Shown piece by piece: positions 7,029 through 14,141 of a DNA stretch of 34,431 nt. A model generated the notes under the pieces. The model did no database searches, had not been told where the DNA came from, and saw only the letters and a list, made by a program, of their open reading frames with translations. Position 1 is the first letter of the stretch; each line of letters begins with the position of its first letter. The DNA comes from Chloroflexota bacterium (GTDB lineage: Bacteria; Chloroflexota; UBA11872): NCBI GenBank assembly GCA_026707585.1, contig JAPOWQ010000064.1:1-34431 (forward strand). Reading direction: 5' to 3'. Position numbers and translations under genes: made by a program.

Positions 7029-7547
7029 ATGGCGATTCATGCTGGCGCGCCGCGTCGCTCGACGCTTGCGCCCGGAGACCACGCCAAGCTGGATGACCTG
7101 CGAGCGCGCCTAGCCGACCTGAAGGACGAGCCGGGCGCCACGCTGGAAGCGCTGTACGCGGCGCAGGCAGTCTTCTCTTACGTACCGCCAGAGGCGGTGA
7201 CGATGATCGCCGAGGAACTCCGGCTGCCGGAGAGTGAAGTCTTCGGCGTGCTGACGTTCTACACGATGTTCCACCGCAAGCCCTCGGCCAAGTACGTGCT
7301 AAGGGTTTGCCGAGACCTCAGTTGCCACATCTCAGGCGCCCCAGCGGTGCTAAAGGCCCTGAATGACGAGTTGGGCACGCGGGTAAGCGAGGTAACCGAG
7401 GACGGGCTGTTCGAGACCGAGTCGGTTTCCTGCCTGGGGCTGTGCGACCTGCAGCCGGCGGTGATGGTGAACCTGGAGCAGCACGGTCCGCTTGACGCCG
7501 AGAAGGCCCGCGGCCTGCTGGCCGACCTGCGCGCGCGAGAAGCCTGA
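7029..7547 (+). CDS. nuoE: NADH-quinone oxidoreductase subunit E (NuoE-like)
   Basis: A 172-residue thioredoxin-fold [2Fe-2S] protein, the 24-kDa subunit of complex I or of related NAD(P)H/formate dehydrogenases. The cluster ligands are C94, C99, C135 and C139, in exactly the CX4C-X35-CX3C spacing of the family. The N-terminal helical part (ALYAAQAVFSYVPPEAV, VFGVLTFYTMF) is canonical. I chose the ATG at 7029, preceded by GGGAGG; an upstream ATG-frame extension from 6957 has no ribosome site and a non-conserved sequence. It overlaps nuoF at TGATG, giving coupled translation. No nuoG follows. Confidence 0.95.
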   Translation: MAIHAGAPRRSTLAPGDHAKLDDLRARLADLKDEPGATLEALYAAQAVFSYVPPEAVTMIAEELRLPESEVFGVLTFYTMFHRKPSAKYVLRVCRDLSCHISGAPAVLKALNDELGTRVSEVTEDGLFETESVSCLGLCDLQPAVMVNLEQHGPLDAEKARGLLADLRAREA

Positions 7548-8842
7548 TGGAACTCGTCGTCACCAAGAACTTCGGGAACCCACAGTCGTGGACGCTGGAG
7601 AGCTATCGCAAGGCGGGCGGGTACCAGGCCCTGGAGAAGGTCCTCAACGAGATGACTCCGGAGGACGTCTCGGAACTGGTCAAAGAGTCGGGACTGAGCG
7701 GTCGCGGCGGGGCATTCTTCCCCACCGGGCTGAAGTGGCAGTTCGTGCGGTCGGACCCCAAGACGCCACGCTACGTGGTGATCAACGGCGACGAGAGCGA
7801 GCCGGGCACGTACGTGAACCGCTACTCGCTGGAGTTGGACCCGCACCTGATGCTGGAGGGGATGCTGATCGCGGCCTACGCCTGCAACGCCACGCTGGGA
7901 TACGTGTACATCCGCGGGGAGTACGGGCTGGCGCACGAGCGCACGCAGGCGGCGATCCGCGAGGCGTACGAGGCGGGCTACCTGGGCCAGAACATCATGG
8001 GCAAGGAAGGCTTCAGCTTCGAGGTCACGTTCCGCCGCGGGGCGGGGGCGTACATCGTGGGCGAGGAGACGGCGCTGTTTAATTCGCTGGAAGGCAAGCG
8101 CGGGAACCCGCGCTACAAGCCGCCGTTCCCGACTAACGTGGGCGTCTGGGGGCTGCCGACGGCGATCAATAACGTAGAAACGCTGTCGGCGGCGCCGGCG
8201 ATCATCGAGAACGGCACCGAGTGGTTCCAGAACCTGGGCCACGGCGAGGCGACCGGCACGAAGATGTACTGCCTGTCGGGCCGGGTGGCCAAGCCGGGCG
8301 TGCATGAGTTGCCGCTTGGCACGACCGCGCGCGAACTGATCTACGACTACGGCGGCGGGGTGCTGGACGGGCGGCCGCTAAAGGGCTTCAAGCCGGGCGG
8401 CGCATCGTCGGCGGCGCTGGGTCCGGAGCACCTGGACGCGGCACTGGAGCCGCGATCGATGGCGGCGCTGGGCACGATCATGGGCACCGGCGGGGTGGTC
8501 GTCTACGACGACACGGTCTGCATGGTGGACGCCGCCTACCGGGACGCGCTGTTCTTCGAGGAGGAGAGTTGCGGGTTCTGCATTCCCTGCCGCGAGGGCG
8601 CCCCCAACTTGGTGCAGATCTGCGAGCGGATCATGCACGGGCAAGGCACGCTGGACGACCTGGATCTCCTAGAAGACCTGGGCGCGAGCATGATGGCCTC
8701 GTTCTGCGGGCTGGGGCAGTTTGCGCACCAGCCGGTGCGCGGGGCGGTGCGGGCGTTCCGCGACGAGTTCGAGGCGCACATCCGGGACCGCCACTGCGAA
8801 GCGGGTGTCTGCCAGTTCGCGAACAACGGGCGACTGGCCTAG
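7547..8842 (+). CDS. nuoF: NADH-quinone oxidoreductase subunit F (NuoF-like)
   Basis: A 431-residue 51-kDa flavoprotein subunit that takes hydride from NADH through FMN to an N3-type [4Fe-4S] cluster. The glycine-rich GRGGAFFPTG (52-61) belongs to the nucleotide/FMN-binding fold. NGDESEPGTY and GAGAYIVGEETAL are typical. Cluster ligands are C342, C345 and C348 (CGFCIPCREG) with C387. The length matches single NuoF, not a HoxF fusion. The NuoE partner is directly upstream, but the next gene is on the opposite strand, so NuoG and the membrane arm must be elsewhere, or this pair serves another complex such as a formate dehydrogenase or hydrogenase. Confidence 0.95.
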   Translation: MELVVTKNFGNPQSWTLESYRKAGGYQALEKVLNEMTPEDVSELVKESGLSGRGGAFFPTGLKWQFVRSDPKTPRYVVINGDESEPGTYVNRYSLELDPHLMLEGMLIAAYACNATLGYVYIRGEYGLAHERTQAAIREAYEAGYLGQNIMGKEGFSFEVTFRRGAGAYIVGEETALFNSLEGKRGNPRYKPPFPTNVGVWGLPTAINNVETLSAAPAIIENGTEWFQNLGHGEATGTKMYCLSGRVAKPGVHELPLGTTARELIYDYGGGVLDGRPLKGFKPGGASSAALGPEHLDAALEPRSMAALGTIMGTGGVVVYDDTVCMVDAAYRDALFFEEESCGFCIPCREGAPNLVQICERIMHGQGTLDDLDLLEDLGASMMASFCGLGQFAHQPVRGAVRAFRDEFEAHIRDRHCEAGVCQFANNGRLA

Positions 8843-8904
8843 GCGGGACTCGGGCACCGGTTCGCGGCGGAAGCGGATGTCCTTGAGGCTCTGTCGGCGC
8901 TTGA

Positions 8905-9666
8905 TCAGGTAGAGACCGTCGTTTCCCGGCTTTCTTCAGCATCGTCGGTCCAGCGGTACTGACAGCGGTCGTTGTAGTCGCAGTAGCGGCAGTGCTTGCC
9001 CGGAGTCGGTTTGAAGTCGGCGGCGCCGACGCGCTCGGCCAGGGCCTGATAGCGGTTGAGCACATCGTCGGCGGTCGCGGGGTCGGGTGACTGGGAGATG
9101 CCCTGGTTGTCGGCGAGGTAGTAGACCGTGAGTCGCGAGACGGCGCTGTCGAAGCCGCGTTCCAGCGCGAGCGCGTAGGTATGGAGCTGGGTGCGCAAGC
9201 GGCCGGGCAGTTCGGACGGGCGGCTGCCGCTCTTGTAGTCGATGACTTCCAGTCCGTCAGAGCGCTCGTCGACCCGATCAATGACACCCTCCACGGTGTA
9301 AGCGTCGTCCGGGCGCAGGCGGAGGCGGAAGCGGCGTTCGAGCATGACGGGTCGACCGGGGGCGTGGCCGCGGGCGGACCAGAAGCCGTCCAGGAGCTCG
9401 TGGCCGCGGTCCCAGATGTCGGGGAAGCGCTCGCGGTTCAGGCGAGGGGCGTCGCGCCAGTAGGTGGCGTGGAGTTCGTGCAGGTCAGCGCGCGTAAGGC
9501 GGACGCCGTCACGCAGTCGCTCGAAGGCCCGGTGCAGGACCGAGTGGACGATGGCGCCGACGGTGAGGCGCGGACTGAAGGGGATGGGGATGCGCTCAAC
9601 GTAGCGGAAGCGGTAGGCGTAGGGGCAGAACTCAAAGAGAGCGAGTTTGGTGTAGCTCAGGCGCAT
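8905..9666 (-). CDS. RecB-family PD-(D/E)XK nuclease with probable Fe-S cluster
   Basis: A 253-residue stand-alone nuclease domain of the PDDEXK_1/Cas4-AddB type. Visible motifs are GAIVHSVLH (His motif near residue 40), the Asp of EGVIDRVD, the DYKSG core (D and K in the catalytic site) and the QLHTYALAL helix. C14 (FEFCPY) plus the C-terminal triad CRYCDYNDRC give the CX(n)CX2CX5C arrangement that binds [4Fe-4S] in AddB, Cas4 and Dna2. It probably processes DNA ends in repair. No cas genes or repeats are nearby, so a CRISPR role is not supported. It begins 12 nt after the glycosidase stop and is probably co-transcribed with it. Confidence 0.88.
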   Translation of the reverse strand: MRLSYTKLALFEFCPYAYRFRYVERIPIPFSPRLTVGAIVHSVLHRAFERLRDGVRLTRADLHELHATYWRDAPRLNRERFPDIWDRGHELLDGFWSARGHAPGRPVMLERRFRLRLRPDDAYTVEGVIDRVDERSDGLEVIDYKSGSRPSELPGRLRTQLHTYALALERGFDSAVSRLTVYYLADNQGISQSPDPATADDVLNRYQALAERVGAADFKPTPGKHCRYCDYNDRCQYRWTDDAEESRETTVST

Positions 9667-9678
9667 GGCGGCGGCAAT

Positions 9679-10668
9679 CTAGGAAGAGCCCGCCGCACGG
9701 GAGGCGGGGTGGAACGGGCGTCGAGTGGCGGCAGTGTAGGCGCGGCGGAGGACGGCCTCGGCGGGCTTGCCGTTGGGAGCGAAGGTTGAGTCCTGGCCGT
9801 TGGTCGTATCGGGATCCCAGCGCCACCAGAAGACCCCCTGCAGGGATTCGCGACGGTAGGGCAAGCCGAAGAAGGCCGTGTAGAGGTTGGCCTGGAGATC
9901 GGGATCGACCTCGTGCGCCTTGACGGGATCGGCGGCACGGGGCTGAGTAGCGGCGGTGGCGGCGCTGCGATAGCCGAGCTCCGTGAAGACGACGGGTTGG
10001 TCCAGATTTCGGCCCGCGCGCCAACTCTCGATTTCTTCCAGCCAGACGTTCCAGGCGTCGGCCAGCTGGGCATGGCTGATCAGGCGATCGGCCAGCGGGA
10101 AATAGGCGTTGACGCCGATGAAGTCCAAGTCGTCCCAGTAGGGTACGGCCGCGTAGCCGCCCGCGCCTGACGTGGGGGCGTGGCTGGCCGCGTAGGTGAG
10201 CCACCCGCTGAAGCGGCGTCGGACGTCGGCGATCAATGAGCGCCATTCAGTAGCGAGAGTGGCTTCCGCGAATCCAACGTCGGTGCCGAGACTGAACAGG
10301 TCGGCACCAGAGCGTTCGGCCAAGTCAGCGTAGTGCCGCGTCATCAACGTGAAGTCAGCGAACCAGGCGCCTGGGTCCGCGGGCCGAATCTCGCCGCGCC
10401 AGACGCCGTCGTCGCTGTTCACGAACGGTTTGAGCATGACGCGCAGGCCGGCGGCGTGAGCTCGGTCGATCAGGTTGTGGATGTCTTCATCCGGGGGTGT
10501 CCGCACGGGATCCAGACGGATGCGGGATGCGCTGCGAGTCGCCTGATACCAGCCGGGAGCAATCGACACCCAGTCGGCGCCGGCCGCGGCGGACGAATCG
10601 ACCAGGCGACGGGCACGCTGCTCGACAAAGTCACTTCCGGATAGCCCCGCCAGGGTCACGCCATGCAT
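9679..10668 (-). CDS. GH113-like glycoside hydrolase (TIM barrel)
   Basis: 329 residues from the first ATG in frame. It has a (beta/alpha)8 layout: ADWVSIAPGWYQ, TPPDEDIHNLIDRAHAAGL, VMLKPFVN, WRGEI, DLFSLGTDVG, DFIGVNAYFPL, VVFTELGYRS, GVFWWRWD. The order resembles the GH113 (beta-mannanase-like)/GTA barrel group. Glu of FTELGYRS is a likely catalytic nucleophile, and the region after SLGTD would hold the acid/base. Specificity is unknown. The frame stays open upstream to the stop of the DUF59 gene and encodes a Tat-lipoprotein-like signal, but without ATG, GTG or TTG. The true start is therefore uncertain and probably upstream of 10668. Confidence 0.75.
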   Translation of the reverse strand: MHGVTLAGLSGSDFVEQRARRLVDSSAAAGADWVSIAPGWYQATRSASRIRLDPVRTPPDEDIHNLIDRAHAAGLRVMLKPFVNSDDGVWRGEIRPADPGAWFADFTLMTRHYADLAERSGADLFSLGTDVGFAEATLATEWRSLIADVRRRFSGWLTYAASHAPTSGAGGYAAVPYWDDLDFIGVNAYFPLADRLISHAQLADAWNVWLEEIESWRAGRNLDQPVVFTELGYRSAATAATQPRAADPVKAHEVDPDLQANLYTAFFGLPYRRESLQGVFWWRWDPDTTNGQDSTFAPNGKPAEAVLRRAYTAATRRPFHPASRAAGSS

Positions 10669-10713
10669 GAAGGGGGCGCTCGTAGGATCGCGGCGGCTGA
10701 CGCCGGCCAGGCC

Positions 10714-10815
10714 ACAGGCGGTGAAGGAAGCGCCGGCGGCGGTAAGCGCCGCGCCGGTCAGGAGCGTCCGGCGGCCGATTTTGGCCGTTTCGCGCCTCTT
10801 GTACGGCGCACGCAG
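10714..10815 (-). other. In-frame Tat/lipoprotein signal upstream of the glycosidase, no canonical start
   Basis: Continuing the glycosidase frame upstream of its first ATG gives basic residues (YKRRETAK), a twin-arginine core (GRRTLLTG, RR at 10768-10773), a small-residue hydrophobic stretch (AALTAAGASF) and a lipobox TACG with Cys at 10714-10716. This is the arrangement of a Tat-exported lipoprotein. Between here and the in-frame TAA at 10840-10842 the only start-like codons are CTG (10813-10815, 10831-10833, 10837-10839). The protein probably starts at one of these, or a sequence error hides the start. Confidence 0.55.
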
Positions 10816-10839
10816 CGCGAGAGGCTTAGACAGTGGCAG

Positions 10840-11184
10840 TTAGCGGCCGAGGATCCAGCGCACGTCCTCGCTCATCATCTCTTCGTTCCACATGGGGTTG
10901 AAGGTGAGGTCAATTTCGGCCTTGCGGACGTGCTCCATGGCCTCGGTTTCCTGTTTGACCTGCTGCAAGATATATGGCCCAGCCGGGCAGCCGGGAGTAG
11001 TCAGCGTCATGGTCACGGTGGCGCGTTCGTCGCCGTCGGCGGCCGCAGGCTCACCTTCGCCGGGGACGTAGGGAGCGACGTCCACCTCGTAGATCAACCC
11101 CAGGTCGACGATGTTGATGCCGATTTCGGGATCGATGACGGCGCGTAGCTGGTCTCGGACCTGATCGGGGGTTGTGGTAGCCAC
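10840..11184 (-). CDS. MIP18/DUF59 family protein (SufT/PaaD-like)
   Basis: About 114 residues of the MIP18 fold: VIDPEIGINIVDLGLIYEV at the start, TMTLTTPGCPAGPYIL with the conserved Cys, and the C-terminal LTFNPMWNEEMMSEDVRWILG. Members assist Fe-S cluster assembly or transfer (SufT, Cia2) or belong to phenylacetyl-CoA oxygenase (PaaD). Without paa or suf neighbours, a general Fe-S role is the more likely reading. The two Fe-S proteins in the window region (NuoEF and the nuclease at 8905) fit but do not prove this. The GTG at 11184 is preferred; a TTG at 11202 would add six residues. The stop shares frame with the glycosidase downstream. Confidence 0.88.
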   Translation of the reverse strand: MATTTPDQVRDQLRAVIDPEIGINIVDLGLIYEVDVAPYVPGEGEPAAADGDERATVTMTLTTPGCPAGPYILQQVKQETEAMEHVRKAEIDLTFNPMWNEEMMSEDVRWILGR

Positions 11185-11275
11185 GGGGAATCTCGCTTTC
11201 AAGGTTCACCAGCAAGCTTGGCAGCCGGATTGGGGCGCGACAAGACCCGAACGTCTCCCTGTGACGACCGCGGAG

Positions 11276-12001
11276 CTACGCGGTGTAGCCGGGGAGGATG
11301 CGGACGCCGGGATAGTTGACGGCGCGGCCGGCTTCGATTTCGAGGCGGTGGTCCCATTGGACCTGGTGGACGCGGTAGTCCCAGGCATTACGATCGGTAT
11401 CCCACCAGACTTCGGCCCAGTGGGCCACGCTGGCCCAATGTGGCTCATACTTCAGACCGACGCTGCCGGGGCGCAGGATGGTGGTGGTCTTGAACTCAAG
11501 CTCCAGCGGAGCGTGGATGTGGCCTACCACCATGAGGGCAGGTGGGTTCGGACCGATGAGCCGGTCGAGTTCCGCAGCGGGCGTGTCGGCCCAGATGAAC
11601 TCGTGCAGGTTGACGCCATTGGCGTGGGCGAGTAACAGCTCGGGACCGTTGTCGATTTGCAGCCGCAGGCGCCTGGGCAGGGAAGCGGCGCTCGCACGCA
11701 GGTCCTCGGGGACGCGTTTCATGGTCCAATCGAACACGGCCAGGATCAGGTCGCGACGCAGCCCTCGGCCGGGCACGGTCTTGAAGGAACCGATTTCGAG
11801 GTCGCGCTCGGTGTCGCCCTTAAGCATCGTCGCGCCGGCGGCCTGCAGCTCATCCCAGGTTTCGAGCGGACGGGGGCCGCCACAGAGCTGGTCGCCGGCG
11901 GAGACGACGAGTTGAAACGGCTCGCGCGCACGGATGTCGGCCAACACCGCGCGCAAGGCGGTCAGATTGGCGTGTATGTCGGTGAGAACCGCGATTCGCA
12001 T
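11276..12001 (-). CDS. Metallophosphoesterase family protein (YfcE/MJ0936-type)
   Basis: A 241-residue calcineurin-like phosphoesterase. Metal-binding motifs appear in order: DIHAN (D8, H10), SAGDQLCGGP, LKGDTER (GD in place of the usual GNHD), LLLAHAN and the C-terminal VGHIHAPLE. It ends in strands typical of the YfcE group (ILRPGSVGL). These enzymes hydrolyse phosphodiesters; the natural substrate is unknown. It heads a likely operon running to 8905, with 90 nt before the DUF59 gene. A TTGCCA/TAGGCT promoter precedes it at 12101-12072. Confidence 0.9.
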   Translation of the reverse strand: MRIAVLTDIHANLTALRAVLADIRAREPFQLVVSAGDQLCGGPRPLETWDELQAAGATMLKGDTERDLEIGSFKTVPGRGLRRDLILAVFDWTMKRVPEDLRASAASLPRRLRLQIDNGPELLLAHANGVNLHEFIWADTPAAELDRLIGPNPPALMVVGHIHAPLELEFKTTTILRPGSVGLKYEPHWASVAHWAEVWWDTDRNAWDYRVHQVQWDHRLEIEAGRAVNYPGVRILPGYTA

Positions 12002-12071
12002 GCAGCGGCCGAGTGGTGACTAGTTCCGCGTCGGCTCCACGAAGGGGCGGCACGCGGGGAGGGGCTCGTTC

Positions 12072-12101
12072 AGCCTAAGCAGCGCGCGCCGTGGCTGGCA
12101 A
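12072..12101 (-). promoter_or_regulatory. Putative promoter of the metallophosphoesterase operon
   Basis: On the minus strand TTGCCA (12101-12096, five of six to TTGACA) and TAGGCT (12077-12072) are separated by 18 nt. Transcription would start near 12065, giving a leader of about 65 nt before the ATG at 12001. The remaining sequence between 12102 and 12204 shows nothing I can name. Confidence 0.5.
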
Positions 12102-12204
12102 TAGATTGACGGACGGAGTTCGACCGCACGTCGTCAAGGGCCACCACAACCAGAAGTGCGACGCGGGCCATCGCATTCAAGGTGTTCCTGAGACGGTGCT
12201 GCAC

Positions 12205-12606
12205 TTACCGCGCCCTCCACAGCCGCCAGCCCGTGGACACCAGGACCAGCGGGATGAGGACGCCGATGGCTTGCCACACCACGTCATGGGGGACGGGTAC
12301 GGACTCGCCCGCCGGCAGGATCAGGAGGCGCAGCCAGTTGTGGGCAAACCAGATGGCCAGCGCGGCGTTGGCGAGGACAAGTGCCTGCGCACTCAGCCGA
12401 GCGTCGGGAGGGTGCTGGGGCGACAGGCTTACGAGGCGCCGCAGATTGAAGCCTAAGGCCACGGCAATCGCGAGGGCCGACAGGACGTTCAGGACGGCCC
12501 ACACCTGCCCGGAACCCTCGTAGAGCGCACTACCTACGAACTGCGCCACGTACACGACGGTGTAGCCCAACAATACAGCGCCCACAAATTGAGTTGTCTT
12601 TCGCAC
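12205..12606 (-). CDS. Small integral membrane protein, function unknown
   Basis: 133 residues with four hydrophobic segments: near residues 7-28 (FVGAVLLGYTVVYVAQFVG), 36-56 (WAVLNVLSALAIAVALGF), 76-98 (ALVLANAALAIWFAHNWL) and 110-128 (WQAIGVLIPLVLVSTGW), with a basic N- and C-terminus. I do not recognise a family. The start is GTG at 12606, preceded by AAAGGGGCGG. It is transcribed away from rpmI; nothing in the context points to a job. Confidence 0.7.
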   Translation of the reverse strand: MRKTTQFVGAVLLGYTVVYVAQFVGSALYEGSGQVWAVLNVLSALAIAVALGFNLRRLVSLSPQHPPDARLSAQALVLANAALAIWFAHNWLRLLILPAGESVPVPHDVVWQAIGVLIPLVLVSTGWRLWRAR

Positions 12607-12705
12607 GAACCGCCCCTTTCGTGTTGACGCCGATTTCCGATGGTCGCAACCCTACAAGAGAGGCTCGACCGAGCACGTCTGGAGCGCGAGCACCCCGCGA
12701 ACCTA

Positions 12706-12714
12706 TGGTAGGCT
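12706..12714 (+). promoter_or_regulatory. Putative extended -10 promoter of rpmI-rplT-pheST
   Basis: TGGTAGGCT is an extended -10 with the same core hexamer as the SAM-riboswitch promoter. No good -35 is seen at 17 nt. Transcription would begin near 12721, so the mRNA would open with the hairpin at 12723-12746. Confidence 0.4.
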
Positions 12715-12722
12715 CGCGTGAG

Positions 12723-12754
12723 CGCGACGCCCGTCTGAGCGTCGCGTCCTTTTT
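12723..12754 (+). terminator. Terminator-like hairpin and T-run directly before rpmI (possible attenuator)
   Basis: CGCGACGC (12723-12730) pairs perfectly with GCGTCGCG (12739-12746), followed by TCCTTTTT. It ends 6 nt before the rpmI ATG, and no Shine-Dalgarno sequence is present in between. No gene on the plus strand precedes it, so it is probably a leader element regulating the ribosomal-protein operon, for example an autogenous L20-type control or attenuator. Confidence 0.55.
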
Positions 12755-12760
12755 GTCCCA

Positions 12761-12958
12761 ATGCCAAAACTCAAAACCCGGAAAGCTGCCATCAAGCGCC
12801 TGCGGCGCACGCGGCGCGGAAAGATTACGTCCGCCAAGTCGTGGGCCGGCCCGTACCGGCGGCGCAAGAGCCGTCGCGCTCGGCGTGCCAAGAACCGCGA
12901 GCATTCGCTGCCGACGGGACAGCGACGGCAAGCTGAACGCCTGCTGGCCGCGAACTGA
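12761..12958 (+). CDS. rpmI: 50S ribosomal protein L35
   Basis: 65 residues, extremely basic, beginning PKLKTRKAAIKRLRRTRRGKI as L35 does (MPKxKTxxxAxKR). It ends with the SLPTGQRRQAERLL segment. L35 sits in the large subunit near domain V of 23S rRNA. The ATG is the only start possible, because a stop codon (12719-12721) precedes it in frame without another start. The ATG lacks a recognisable Shine-Dalgarno sequence and follows a hairpin with a T-run. infC, which normally precedes rpmI, is absent here. Confidence 0.95.
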   Translation: MPKLKTRKAAIKRLRRTRRGKITSAKSWAGPYRRRKSRRARRAKNREHSLPTGQRRQAERLLAAN

Positions 12959-12967
12959 AGACGACGC

Positions 12968-13321
12968 ATGGCCCGAGTTAAGCGCGGGGTTACGAAGCGC
13001 CGACGTCATAAGAAGGTGCTGAAGGCGGTACGCGGCCACCGCGGTTCCCGCAGCCGGCACTACCGCGCGGCGCACGAGGACCTGATGCACGCGCGGCAGT
13101 ACGCCTACCGCGACCGGCGGGCGCGCAAGCGGCAGATGCGGCGCCTCTGGATCATGCGCATTAACGCCGGCGCCCGCCTGCATGGGCTGACCTATAGCAC
13201 ATTCATGCGCGGTCTGCAGGAAGCCAACGTGACGCTGGACCGCAAGGCACTGGCGGACCTGGCGGCCAACGAACCGGCGGCCTTTGAAGCTCTCGCCGAA
13301 ACGGCCCGGGCCGCGGCCTAG
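12968..13321 (+). CDS. rplT: 50S ribosomal protein L20
   Basis: 117 residues with the L20 hallmarks: [34 protein letters not shown], the [18 protein letters not shown] helix, [17 protein letters not shown] and [11 protein letters not shown]. It binds 23S rRNA early in 50S assembly and in many bacteria also represses its own operon through the mRNA leader. It lies 9 nt after rpmI, so the two are co-transcribed and probably translationally linked. Confidence 0.98.
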   Translation: MARVKRGVTKRRRHKKVLKAVRGHRGSRSRHYRAAHEDLMHARQYAYRDRRARKRQMRRLWIMRINAGARLHGLTYSTFMRGLQEANVTLDRKALADLAANEPAAFEALAETARAAA

Positions 13322-13337
13322 ACCGCTAAGCGGCCGC

Positions 13338-13353
13338 GCGGGCACGATCCCGC
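13338..13353 (+). promoter_or_regulatory. Hairpin immediately before the TrmH-family gene
   Basis: GCGGG (13338-13342) pairs with CCCGC (13349-13353) around CACGAT, one base before the GTG start at 13355. It replaces a Shine-Dalgarno site and could lower translation of the methyltransferase relative to L20. A small CCGC-TAA-GCGG inverted repeat lies just upstream. No T-run follows, so it is not a clear terminator. Confidence 0.3.
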
Positions 13354-13354
13354 C

Positions 13355-14134
13355 GTGATCACCAGCGTTCGCAACCCGCACGTAGCCCTGGCGCGCCGCC
13401 TGCATCGCGCCTCGGTTCGACAGCGGGACGGTCTGATCCTATTGGAAGGTCCCCGGCTGGTGCTGGAAGCCGCCCAAGCCGGGATTCTGCAGACCGTGAT
13501 GGTGGCGGACTATCCCAAGCCCGACGTGAAGCTGGCATCGGACGCGGCCGCGGAAGCCGGGGCGCGGGTGCTGACGGCCGCGCCGCACGTGCTGGCGGCG
13601 GCTGCGGACAGTGCCTCGCGACAAGCGATAGTGGCCATCGGCCGCCGTCCGCAGGTCGCCGACCTTGACGGCACGCCGCTGGTCCTGGTGATCGACGGCG
13701 TGCAGGACCCGGGGAACGTCGGGACGCTGGTCAGGTCAGGCGCGGCGGCCGGGGCGACGCTGATCGCTCGCACGCCGGGGAGCGCCGACCCCTTCGGGCC
13801 CAAGGCTCTGCGCGCGGGGGTGGGCGCACACTTCCGAGTGCCAATTCGAGACTCGGCCACTCCTGCAGACCTGCAGCCGCTGTCGAAAGACGTTGCTTTC
13901 TACGTCGCAGCGGCCGACGCCGAGCGCGACTATCACGGAATTGACTGGACCGGCCCCTGCGGTCTGGTGGTGGGCGCTGAGACGAGGGGCGTGTCGTCGG
14001 CGTGGCGAGCCGCCTGTCGGGGTACGGTGAAAGTGCCGATGCTGCGTAGCGTGGAATCGCTGAACGCGGGGGCCGCGGCCGCCGTTATCCTGTTCGAGGC
14101 CGCGCGGCAGCGCGCGGCACTCCCCCAGAGCTGA
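13355..14134 (+). CDS. TrmH (SpoU) family RNA 2'-O-methyltransferase
   Basis: 259 residues with an N-terminal substrate-binding domain (ITSVRNPHVALARRLH, ILLEGPRLVLEA) and a C-terminal SPOUT knot. Motif 1 is DGVQDPGNVGTLVRSG (NVGT 121-124, R127), motif 2 is VVGAETRGVS, and motif 3 is VPMLRSVESLNAGAAAAV. Relatives methylate ribose in 23S rRNA or tRNA using SAM. The position between rplT and pheS is common in Gram-positive bacteria and Chloroflexota. The start is GTG at 13355. The exact RNA target cannot be told from sequence. Confidence 0.93.
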   Translation: MITSVRNPHVALARRLHRASVRQRDGLILLEGPRLVLEAAQAGILQTVMVADYPKPDVKLASDAAAEAGARVLTAAPHVLAAAADSASRQAIVAIGRRPQVADLDGTPLVLVIDGVQDPGNVGTLVRSGAAAGATLIARTPGSADPFGPKALRAGVGAHFRVPIRDSATPADLQPLSKDVAFYVAAADAERDYHGIDWTGPCGLVVGAETRGVSSAWRAACRGTVKVPMLRSVESLNAGAAAAVILFEAARQRAALPQS

Positions 14135-14141
14135 CCCCACG

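Noticed and set aside
8905-9666. cas4 gene of a CRISPR system
   Set aside because: No repeats, spacers or other cas genes in the window; stand-alone RecB-family nucleases are common.
10669-11202. Fusion of DUF59 and glycosidase by stop-codon readthrough
   Set aside because: They share a frame, but the stop is TAA, the intervening sequence has a signal-peptide layout that must be N-terminal, and the domains are unrelated.
12007-12204. tRNA or small RNA in the 200-nt gap
   Set aside because: No cloverleaf, TTCGA-arm context or CCA-end could be built; only a promoter for the minus-strand gene is supported.
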